This document shows positions 1 to 5,800 of a stretch of 7,288 nucleotides of DNA, piece by piece. The notes beneath the pieces are model-generated. The model was not told the origin of the DNA and did not search any database. It saw only the letters and a list, made by a program, of their open reading frames with translations. Location of the stretch: contig JAZNHI010000129.1 in assembly GCA_045576895.1 (NCBI GenBank), forward strand, positions 1-7,288. Direction: 5' to 3'. The stretch's first letter is position 1. The number at the start of each line of letters is the position of its first letter. The stretch is from UBA3792 sp045576895 (GTDB lineage Bacteria > Bacillota > Clostridia > Christensenellales > CAG-138). The position numbers and the translations under genes were made by a program.

Positions 1-1402
1 CGACAGAAGTGGTGTTGCCCGCTTCCAGATTGATAATACCCAGATAGGAAAGACTGGTTTCAGAATAGATCATCGAGGGAATAATCAGCGCGACGCTGGT
101 AACGATGGTGCCAAGGCCGTTGGGGAAAATATGCTTGAACATAATTCTCGAATCCCTGGCGCCCAGCGTTCTTGCCGCCAGAACATATTCCTGATTCTTG
201 AAGCGGTAGAACTGCGTACGGACGACAGCTGCCGTTCCGATCCACCCCGTCACACAGAACGCCATCAGCAAGCCGCCGAGAACGGATGCTTTACCGGTAT
301 TGACCAGATGCAGCTGGAACAATACGACGATGATGTACAGCGGCATGCGCCACAGAACGTCGACCAGACGCTCGAGCAGCAGGTCGACCCATCCGCCGTA
401 GTAACCTTCGATCGCTCCGAAGAACGCGCCGAAGACGAAGCAGACGAGCGCAACGCCGAACGAAAGGACGAACGAGGTGCGGAGACCGTATGCCATACGG
501 GTCGCAATGTCATAGCCGCCGCCGTCGGAACCGAACACAAACGTCGGTTCGTGACCGTTCTTGTACTGATAGTAGTTATAGTACAGAACGCGGATGCTGT
601 ACATCGAGCCCATCTCTCTGTAGTACTTGATGTTGCCTTCCTTGTCACGCAGGAAGTTGTCGTGCACGCCCTCTTGCATGGTCTGCTCCAGATCCATACG
701 CTTGCCCTTTTCGTTGACCGGCCAACCCTTCTTGGTCTTGTACCAGTAGTTGGCGTCCGAGGGATCTTCGCAGTAATTGTTGTCCTGGTCGACCATCGGG
801 TAGAGGACCTGAACTTCGTTCTCTGCCTCCCACGTCCGAATACGTTCGTATTCATCTTTGGAAACCTGCAGATAACGGAATCCGATGATGTGGTATGTGC
901 TGACGCGGGCGTCACGCTTGGTGACTTCCTTGCCCGCCTCTTCTACGACGCGTTCATCGCCGAGTCTCAGGATCGGGCTGTAATAGGAGCCGATGCCCTC
1001 TTCCCAGCTCTCGTGACCCTTCTTTTCCATTTCCGGGTCTTCGGCGTTCATGCCGACCGCAACGAGGTTGATGAGGTACTTGTCGTTCAGACTCATCGTC
1101 TTCGCGCCGTCAAAGATCGGTGTTTCACCGATGTACAGTCTCGGATTCATCTTCTTGTACGTCATGTCGCTTGCTTCGCCGAGCTTATAGACGGAGAAGA
1201 ACGGAACGATGATGGCATACAAAAGAATGATGGCAAGAACGATCGCCGCCGCGACGGATGCCTTGTTCTTGCGGAACCGGATCCATGCGTCCTTGAAATA
1301 GCCGATCGGCTTCGTTTTCAGGGCTTTGTCGTGCAGCTTTTCATTCTCCTGCACAAAGCGGAATTTTTCCGCCGGAATAGAAGTGAATTGATTCTCTGCC
1401 AT
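1..1402 (-). CDS. oppC: Oligopeptide ABC transporter permease, OppC-like, with enlarged outer loop (3' end missing)
   Basis: Inner-membrane permease subunit of a peptide/nickel-type ABC importer, expected to pair with OppB. Read from ATG at 1402-1400, it stays open to the left edge: 467 codons are seen and the C-terminus is missing. Residues 1-48 are a charged cytoplasmic N-terminus and about 49-70 are the first membrane helix. The permease core starts near 286 with FVFGSD...DIATRMAYGLRTS, the counterpart of the OppC HWFGTDxxGRDxxSRxxYGxRxS motif. More helices follow (about 309-331, 354-368, 373-396, 431-447). The ATPase-coupling EAA loop is clear at 405-428: EYVLAARTLG, then HIFPN. About 210 residues (71-285) separate helix 1 from the core, where ordinary ~300-residue OppC proteins have only a few dozen. 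This part is rich in charged and aromatic residues and should lie outside the membrane. The start lies 3 bp after the oppB stop, with a GGGAGAGAG ribosome site inside the oppB end. Family assignment is firm; the substrate is unknown. Confidence 0.93.
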   Translation of the reverse strand, partial: MAENQFTSIPAEKFRFVQENEKLHDKALKTKPIGYFKDAWIRFRKNKASVAAAIVLAIILLYAIIVPFFSVYKLGEASDMTYKKMNPRLYIGETPIFDGAKTMSLNDKYLINLVAVGMNAEDPEMEKKGHESWEEGIGSYYSPILRLGDERVVEEAGKEVTKRDARVSTYHIIGFRYLQVSKDEYERIRTWEAENEVQVLYPMVDQDNNYCEDPSDANYWYKTKKGWPVNEKGKRMDLEQTMQEGVHDNFLRDKEGNIKYYREMGSMYSIRVLYYNYYQYKNGHEPTFVFGSDGGGYDIATRMAYGLRTSFVLSFGVALVCFVFGAFFGAIEGYYGGWVDLLLERLVDVLWRMPLYIIVVLFQLHLVNTGKASVLGGLLMAFCVTGWIGTAAVVRTQFYRFKNQEYVLAARTLGARDSRIMFKHIFPNGLGTIVTSVALIIPSMIYSETSLSYLGIINLEAGNTTSV

Positions 1403-1405
1403 AGC

Positions 1406-2365
1406 TTATCTCTCTCCCATCTTGATACGCGGATCGAGGAATCCGTAACTGAGGTCGGTAAGGATGCCGGAGAGCAGACCGATCAATGTATAGAACATTG
1501 CAGTACCGACAAACAGGTCGTAGTCAAATGTTTGCAGCGCTTTCAGGGTCAGATCGCCAATGCCCGGGATCGCAAAGATGCGCTCCAGGATCATGGAACC
1601 GCCCATAACACTGAGGAACGTACCGATAACGACAGGCAGAATCGGGACCATCGCGTTTTTCAATGCATGGTGAATGACCGCTTTCGACTGCGTCAGGCCC
1701 TTGGTTCTTGCAAGCAGCATGTATTCACTCGTCAGCGCTTCGGTCAGCTCCGCACGAACGGTACGCGCAAAGTATGCGATCTCATAGAATGCGCTCGCCA
1801 TGATCGGAAGCATCAACGAATAGATCATCTTCCACGTCAGCAGACCGCCGGCCTCCGCTTTCGAATACATGACCAGCGGGAACCAGCCTAATCTGAACGA
1901 TAGTAAATACTGTAAGAAGAACGCCAGGACGAATGACGGTACTGATATGAACAAAACGATGATTACCGACACGACGTGATCGATCCACGTATTCTTTTTC
2001 AGCGCCGCAAATATGCCCAGCGCAATGCCCAATGGGAGACCTACAAGTATGGATAGCACGTTCACAAGGATCGTCGGCGGCATGCGCTCGAAGATAACAT
2101 CTGCGACCGGCTTCATATAGGCAACTTTCAAAGAAGTACCAATGTCAAACTTAGTGATGAGATTGCGAAGATAGATGCCATACTGGACGAGAACAGGCTT
2201 ATCCCAACCCAGCGCCTCACGTCTCGCCTTTTCCGTCTCGGCCGCCTTGCCGAGCGGAACTTCCGCCTGCAGCATCTTAATCAGGCAGAACGTAATCGTC
2301 AAAATGATGAAAAACGTTATGACCAGAAAGAGCAAACGCTTTAATATGTATTTGAATGTTCTCAT
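1406..2365 (-). CDS. oppB: Oligopeptide ABC transporter permease, OppB-like
   Basis: First permease subunit of the importer, 319 aa, the normal length for OppB/DppB. The N-terminus MRTFKYILKRLLFLVITFF is the family's usual basic start plus helix 1 (about 10-31). The segment ALGWDKPVLVQYGIYL (51-66) matches the conserved LGLDxPxxxQYxxyL stretch, followed by DIGTSL (74-79). Further helices lie near 97-121, 131-155, 181-200, 243-260 and 284-306. The EAA coupling loop is at 214-241: EYMLLARTKGL, then HHALKNAMVP. IPGIGDL (266-272) and the C-terminal DPRIKMGER ending are also typical. AAGGAA at 2379-2374 lies 8 nt before the ATG and supports this start. It is 134 bp downstream of oppA and 3 bp upstream of oppC, in the same reading frame as oppC. 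No internal promoter was seen before it, so it probably depends on read-through from oppA. Nothing suggests damage. Confidence 0.96.
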   Translation of the reverse strand: MRTFKYILKRLLFLVITFFIILTITFCLIKMLQAEVPLGKAAETEKARREALGWDKPVLVQYGIYLRNLITKFDIGTSLKVAYMKPVADVIFERMPPTILVNVLSILVGLPLGIALGIFAALKKNTWIDHVVSVIIVLFISVPSFVLAFFLQYLLSFRLGWFPLVMYSKAEAGGLLTWKMIYSLMLPIMASAFYEIAYFARTVRAELTEALTSEYMLLARTKGLTQSKAVIHHALKNAMVPILPVVIGTFLSVMGGSMILERIFAIPGIGDLTLKALQTFDYDLFVGTAMFYTLIGLLSGILTDLSYGFLDPRIKMGER

Positions 2366-2394
2366 AGGGCTATTTCCTTATCTGTGTGTATTCA

Positions 2395-2416
2395 CATAGC
2401 CACCCCGCGGCTAATG
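2395..2416 (-). promoter_or_regulatory. Small stem-loop before the oppB ribosome binding site
   Basis: On the transcribed strand CATTAGCC and GGCTATG can pair (seven pairs with one bulged T) around a 7-nt GC-rich loop. It lies about 15 nt upstream of the oppB ribosome binding site and about 14 nt after the larger stem-loop. It could tune oppB translation or protect the processed 5' end. It is short, so it may be chance. Confidence 0.35.
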
Positions 2417-2429
2417 GGACATTTAAGTG

Positions 2430-2463
2430 CAATCTCGAAGCCGGAAATCCGGCTTCGAGATTG
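2430..2463 (-). promoter_or_regulatory. Perfect 15-bp stem-loop between oppA and oppB
   Basis: CAATCTCGAAGCCGG (2430-2444) and CCGGCTTCGAGATTG (2449-2463) are perfect inverse complements around a 4-nt loop. The structure begins 36 nt after the oppA stop codon. The minus-strand sequence after it is CACTTAAATG, with no U-run, so it is not a standard intrinsic terminator. Stem-loops between a binding-protein gene and its permease genes are known from other ABC operons (for example malE-malF) to hold the upstream message stable or to end part of the transcripts. I infer the same job here: more OppA than OppB/OppC. Confidence 0.75.
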
Positions 2464-2499
2464 TTTACTGTGTGTGAATTGGCAAACAACTATGAAGGA

Positions 2500-4980
2500 T
2501 TACTTATAGTCGATTTCGCCGTTCTGAGAAGCAACGAATTCTGCCCATTCTTTGTCGTTGTAGTTGAAGCTCATCAGACGGATTCCGCCGTAACCATACA
2601 TGATGTTGTAATCTTCGGTTGCGTACTGAATCTTCTTGGAGAACAGCGTGCATTCGCACTCGCAGCCGAACGGGATGCACTGGTAGGAATTGAGGACCGC
2701 AGTCTCGATGTAGCTCAGAATGTGGAGTCTCATATCCGCATACTCGTCGCCGCCGAACTCGCCAGCCGGCTGGATCGACTTCGCCCAGTTCTGGATGGTG
2801 TCGGTTCTGTCTTCGCCGTTGATCGGGATGGTGATGGTCTCAACCGTCGGATCCCAACCGCAGGACTCATGGATCTTGGTCGTGCCGCCCATGTATTCCG
2901 GCTCGCAGTAGACGCGGATCGTGGAGAACGGATAGAATGCCGCACCGCCCCATGCACCGCGGATCATTTCGATCTTACCAAGCGCAACGTCTTCATAACG
3001 GTTGGAGATGTTGCCGAGGAACTCGAAGTCGATCTTGCCTTCGAAGCCCGTGCCCTTCGTTGCTTCCGCAACATAGTCATTCAGGTATTCCTGCTGACGG
3101 GAGGCTTCTGCGTTAATCGCGGAAGCCATCGCTTCGCAGCGGATGTGGATCTTCTGACCGTCGGTGTAGTTGCCGTCCGCAATCGCCTGCTCATAGACCT
3201 TCTGGAACAGAGCTCTTGCCTGCTCGACGTCGTAGCCGTTGATGGAAGCATATGCTTCAACATCGTCTGCATACTGCTTGCCCTCGCCGTATTCTACGCC
3301 ATAGAGACGGAGAACTGCGTCGCGGCCTTCCTTGGTGTTACGATACTGAGACTCGGTGTTGTTCTCGATGTCATAGTAGTACAGGCTGTTGAGCAGATAG
3401 TACGCGGGCTTGTAGCCGGTGGTGCAGTCTGCGCAGAACTGTGCACGGTTGATGGACAGGGAGATTGCCTTGCGGAAGTCGTCATAGTACAGGACCTTCT
3501 TGTTGGAACCATCGTTTGCTTCCTCTTCGAGAGCGGTCAGCTTTTCGAGGTCGGATGCGAAGATGTAACGGAAGGTGTAGGTCTGGTCCGTCTTCAGCAG
3601 GTACTCAGACATCTTGTAGTTGACGAGGTCGTCAGCGGTGAGCGCGATCTCATCGAGGTCGCCCTTGATGAACGCCATCAGCGCGGTTGCATGCTCAGGA
3701 ATGATGTCATAGACGACCTTGGTCGGCTGATACTGGCCAACGTGCTTGCCGTCGGTCCAGCCGTACCAGTTCTCGTTGCGGGTGAGGACGAACTGCTTGT
3801 CAGCCTCGAAGCTCTCCAGTTTGTACGGACCTGCGGACATGTAGGTCTCTGCAGAGGTGCCGTAGTTGGTCGCAACCAGGTTTTCCTTCGTCTCTTTGCC
3901 TGCCTCGTAGAGCGGCTCATAGACGATCCAGTTGCTGGTCATCATGGACTTCATGTAGAACGCAGAAACCGGGGTCTCGTTGACATAGTAGAGAGTGTAG
4001 TCGTCGCCCTTGATGAGACCGACGTCTTCCCACGGAGTCTCGGCGAACGTGCCGACGATCGCGAAGCACCATTCTTTCCAAGCTTCGGGATTGTCATCGC
4101 CGAAGGTCTGGGACATGGTGGTCAGGTCAGCAATGACCTCTTCGGTTACCGGGACATACTCCGCTTCCGGATACTTCGCATACAGGTCGTTGCCCTCTGC
4201 ATCGCAGAAGTAGGGCTGATAGCCTGCATTGTCATGATAATCCTTTGCGGGGCCGCCGAAGAACACGCAGGACTCGCTGAGGTTCAGATAGTACTGCTCT
4301 GCTTCGTTCTCGTTTGCGGGACCGTACATCGGCTGACCGGCTTTATCATTGTTGTAATAAAGCTTGGAGTTCTTGATCGCAGTGTCGCCCTCGAAGTAGC
4401 TGTTCGCACGATAGTTCTTCATCGCCGGATCCAGCATCTGCTGCATGGAGTAGATGTAGGTGTCCGCGTTGATCGGCGTGCCGTCTGCCCACTTCGCATC
4501 CGGGTTCAGGGAGATCTTGTAGATCAGCTTCTCGGTCGGGAGGCTGCCGTCCTCGTTCGGGGTGAGCCACTTTTCACGATCCGGATAGGTCGCGGTGACG
4601 TCCTCGAGGTCCGTTGCGCCTTCGAATACCCATTCAAAGTTGACGCCGTCTTCTGCAATGGAGACGTCCACGAGAGGCATTTCGATGAAGCTCATCATCG
4701 TGCTCTCATTGTTCATCTCCCACGCATGCGGGTTCCAGTTGATGGGGCTTGCCGCCATGGAGAGGTGATACGTATATTCTGCATCATCTTCCGGCTGCTC
4801 CGGCTGTCCCGGCTGCTCCGGCTGTTCCGTCTGCTCCGGCTGTTCCGGCTGATCTACAGGCTTTTCGGTCGCTTCTGCGGGCTTCTCAGGCTGTTCGGTC
4901 GTCTGCGTGTTGCAGGCAACAAGCGCAAGAACCATGATCAGAACCAACAGACCAGCAAGGATCTTCTTCATGTTGTGCAT
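2500..4980 (-). CDS. oppA: Extracellular peptide-binding lipoprotein of ABC transporter, OppA/SBP_bac_5 family, oversized
   Basis: Substrate-binding lipoprotein that should capture peptides (or a similar solute) outside the membrane and hand them to OppBC. Residues 1-23 are a lipoprotein signal: basic MHNMKK, a hydrophobic core, and lipobox LVAC with the modified Cys at 23. A Pro/Glu/Gln-rich tether (24-66) includes seven three-residue EQP-type repeats. SBP_bac_5 hallmarks follow: LIYKISLNPDAKWADGTPINADTY (152-175), PYKLESF (385-391), EHATALMAFIKGDLDE (429-444) and DFRKAISLSINRAQFC (501-516). At 826 aa it is far longer than the usual 530-600. The stretch from about 175 to 385 seems to hold about 110 extra residues, and the C-terminal part is also long. 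It has 12 cysteines besides Cys23, including CIPFGCECEC (768-777), which is odd for an exported protein. The start is set by AAGGAGG (4995-4989), 8 nt before ATG; Met4 is less well placed. It is first in the operon behind a consensus promoter. The substrate cannot be told from sequence; peptide is the family default. Confidence 0.95.
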   Translation of the reverse strand: MHNMKKILAGLLVLIMVLALVACNTQTTEQPEKPAEATEKPVDQPEQPEQTEQPEQPGQPEQPEDDAEYTYHLSMAASPINWNPHAWEMNNESTMMSFIEMPLVDVSIAEDGVNFEWVFEGATDLEDVTATYPDREKWLTPNEDGSLPTEKLIYKISLNPDAKWADGTPINADTYIYSMQQMLDPAMKNYRANSYFEGDTAIKNSKLYYNNDKAGQPMYGPANENEAEQYYLNLSESCVFFGGPAKDYHDNAGYQPYFCDAEGNDLYAKYPEAEYVPVTEEVIADLTTMSQTFGDDNPEAWKEWCFAIVGTFAETPWEDVGLIKGDDYTLYYVNETPVSAFYMKSMMTSNWIVYEPLYEAGKETKENLVATNYGTSAETYMSAGPYKLESFEADKQFVLTRNENWYGWTDGKHVGQYQPTKVVYDIIPEHATALMAFIKGDLDEIALTADDLVNYKMSEYLLKTDQTYTFRYIFASDLEKLTALEEEANDGSNKKVLYYDDFRKAISLSINRAQFCADCTTGYKPAYYLLNSLYYYDIENNTESQYRNTKEGRDAVLRLYGVEYGEGKQYADDVEAYASINGYDVEQARALFQKVYEQAIADGNYTDGQKIHIRCEAMASAINAEASRQQEYLNDYVAEATKGTGFEGKIDFEFLGNISNRYEDVALGKIEMIRGAWGGAAFYPFSTIRVYCEPEYMGGTTKIHESCGWDPTVETITIPINGEDRTDTIQNWAKSIQPAGEFGGDEYADMRLHILSYIETAVLNSYQCIPFGCECECTLFSKKIQYATEDYNIMYGYGGIRLMSFNYNDKEWAEFVASQNGEIDYK
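4792..4854 (-). repeat. Seven 9-bp tandem repeats in oppA (EQP tether)
   Basis: The plus strand shows seven consecutive 9-bp units based on CGGCTGYTC. On the coding strand they are GAGCAGCCG-like and read DQP, EQP, EQT, EQP, EQP, GQP, EQP (residues 43-63). The unit is a multiple of three, so copy-number changes would lengthen or shorten the tether between the lipid anchor and the binding domain without breaking the frame. Confidence 0.9.
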
Positions 4981-5024
4981 TGATTGTTCCTCCTTAATTA
5001 TTGTGCATATGGAAACACGATTAG

Positions 5025-5053
5025 ATTATACGGCATCAATCGAAAGTTGTCAA
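5025..5053 (-). promoter_or_regulatory. Consensus sigma-A promoter of oppA operon
   Basis: On the minus strand TTGACA (5053-5048), a 17-bp spacer and TATAAT (5030-5025) match the housekeeping promoter consensus at all 12 positions. Transcription should start near 5018, leaving a leader of about 37 nt that contains the AAGGAGG ribosome site. Such a perfect promoter implies high intrinsic strength and suggests that control works by repression. The -35 box lies inside a long palindrome. Confidence 0.9.
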
Positions 5054-5079
5054 TCTTTTGCAAGAAATTCACAACTTTC
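5042..5079. promoter_or_regulatory. 38-bp imperfect palindrome, candidate operator of oppA
   Basis: The outer arms GAAAGTTGT (5042-5050) and ACAACTTTC (5071-5079) are perfect inverse complements. Inner parts AAT/ATT and the centre TTGCAA continue the symmetry, so 16 of 19 base pairs across the whole element match. It covers the -35 hexamer of the oppA promoter and extends about 26 bp upstream of it. A protein bound here would block RNA polymerase. The regulator is not encoded in the window, and I do not recognise the motif as a known box. Confidence 0.7.
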
Positions 5080-5452
5080 AATTTTCACCGCACGATCCCG
5101 TGGATTTCCCCTATTCCGACTTGTGAGAATCGTTATCGCGCAATTCCGAATAAAACTCCCTTGTTTTTCATTACATCACCGGCACGCGGCTCCCGCAGAA
5201 AGCGGGCACGGCACATGGCTGCCGTCGCGCAGGTGAACAACCGCTTTGCGATCGTTCCGCAGAAGATCGGGAAGAACGACACGGCTGTTGCCGGGAGGCG
5301 CCGCCTGTTTTCGATCGTCACGGCAGGCATAACGTCCGCCAGTGTCCGAAGGATCCCCTCCGAATTTTATGGCAGCATCCGAACGGTTATGATGCATGTC
5401 CGCCGCAATCCGCACTGCAGGATCATGCGCGCATCGTTCATATCCGATTCAT

Positions 5453-5481
5453 ATTTTATCGCAACAGCGTATAAATTTCAA
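5453..5481 (-). promoter_or_regulatory. Second leftward promoter candidate, far upstream of oppA
   Basis: On the minus strand TTGAAA (5481-5476), a 17-bp spacer and TAAAAT (5458-5453) each match the consensus at 5 of 6 positions. Directly upstream is an A-rich stretch (5501-5482 read on minus), like an UP element. Transcription would start near 5446, giving a leader of about 465 nt before oppA or a separate small RNA. The region is AT-rich, so a chance match is possible. Confidence 0.45.
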
Positions 5482-5506
5482 CTGTTTTTGCTTATTTTTT
5501 TAATAA

Positions 5507-5521
5507 TGACGATAATTGTCA
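5507..5521. promoter_or_regulatory. 15-bp palindrome TGAC-N7-GTCA
   Basis: TGACGATAATTGTCA matches its inverse complement at 6 of 7 pairs. It overlaps a minus-strand TTGACA (5522-5517, followed after 17 bp by a weak AAAAAT) and a plus-strand GATAAT -10-like box (5511-5516, 17 bp after TTGCTT at 5488). The size and symmetry suit a dimeric regulator between divergent promoters, but no regulator is known from this window. Confidence 0.35.
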
Positions 5522-5594
5522 AGAGCTTGGTGCATTTTCGGTACATATTAGCGGTTATTCAGCCTATAGCCGCGTCAAATATCCCGTTTATGTC

Positions 5595-5623
5595 TTGTTT
5601 GACCCGGTCGGATATGGTATACT
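5595..5623 (+). promoter_or_regulatory. Probable promoter of MFS operon (extended -10)
   Basis: TATACT (5618-5623) is preceded by TGG (5615-5617), giving an extended -10 element, with a weak -35 TTGTTT (5595-5600) at a 17-bp spacing. Transcription would start near 5630 and give a leader of about 170 nt. An alternative, TTGCTT-N17-GATAAT, lies about 107 bp further upstream. Confidence 0.5.
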
Positions 5624-5645
5624 TTTGCATATCAAAGAGAGATCG

Positions 5646-5662
5646 CTGCCCGCGCGGGGCAG
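5646..5662 (+). promoter_or_regulatory. GC hairpin in the MFS operon leader
   Basis: CTGCCC (5646-5651) and GGGCAG (5657-5662) pair perfectly around GCGCG, about 15 nt after the predicted transcript start. There is no U-run directly behind it, so it is not a clear terminator. It may protect the 5' end or belong to a larger folded leader; I recognise no riboswitch class. Confidence 0.35.
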
Positions 5663-5782
5663 AAACCGAACGGTCATCACGGTCGGAACGCCGGTTTTCG
5701 ACTCCGTTTTTCCGATTGCGGACAGGCGATCCTTCCTGTTTGTACAAGAACCGGCATGCCCGCAGGATCGTCTTATCAGCAA

Positions 5783-5792
5783 GAGGAGGTGA
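5783..5792 (+). promoter_or_regulatory. Strong ribosome binding site fixing a GTG start
   Basis: GAGGAGGTGA is a near-complete complement to the 16S rRNA 3' end. The in-frame GTG at 5801 lies 11 nt after GGAGG, while the in-frame ATG at 5756 lies upstream of this site and has no comparable one. This favours the GTG start for the MFS gene. Confidence 0.75.
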
Positions 5793-5800
5793 CGGGATCC

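Larger units (their letters stand above)
5080..5800. other. Divergent intergenic region with no convincing gene
   Basis: About 720 bp between the oppA control region and the MFS gene. From about 5180 to 5440 it is GC-rich. Short ORFs occur on both strands (for example an ATG at 5215 on plus, and minus-strand frames ending at 5133 and 5176), but they lack good ribosome sites and show no family I recognise. From about 5440 to 5590 it is AT-rich with promoter-like elements on both strands. From about 5640 to 5780 it is GC-rich again and forms the presumed leader of the MFS operon. An unannotated small RNA or a decayed gene in 5100-5440 cannot be excluded. Confidence 0.6.

Noticed and set aside
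131..1891. 586-aa plus-strand open frame
   Set aside because: Exactly antisense and codon-aligned to oppC/oppB, whose EAA loops and helices are unmistakable. Its translation has no recognisable domain and it has no plausible gene start.
2386..4983. 865-aa plus-strand open frame
   Set aside because: Codon-aligned antisense of oppA. It stays open because oppA lacks TTA, CTA and TCA codons. The lipoprotein signal, binding-domain motifs, ribosome site and promoter all support the minus strand.
5192..5206. CCCGC-N5-GCGGG hairpin as a terminator
   Set aside because: The stem is only 5 bp with no U-run on either strand, and no gene ends nearby.
5176..5415. Short minus-strand ORF (79 codons, GTG start)
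   Set aside because: It begins about 30 nt after a candidate promoter, but has no ribosome binding site and no recognisable protein features.
5462..5501. Intrinsic terminator on the plus strand (CAACAG/CTGTT followed by T-runs)
   Set aside because: The stem is weak with a long AT-rich loop, and no plus-strand gene ends upstream. The T-run is better explained as an AT-rich promoter flank.
5756..5800. ATG at 5756 as the MFS start
   Set aside because: The strong GAGGAGGTGA site lies downstream of it and points to GTG at 5801. The extra 15 residues are polar and unlike an MFS N-terminus.
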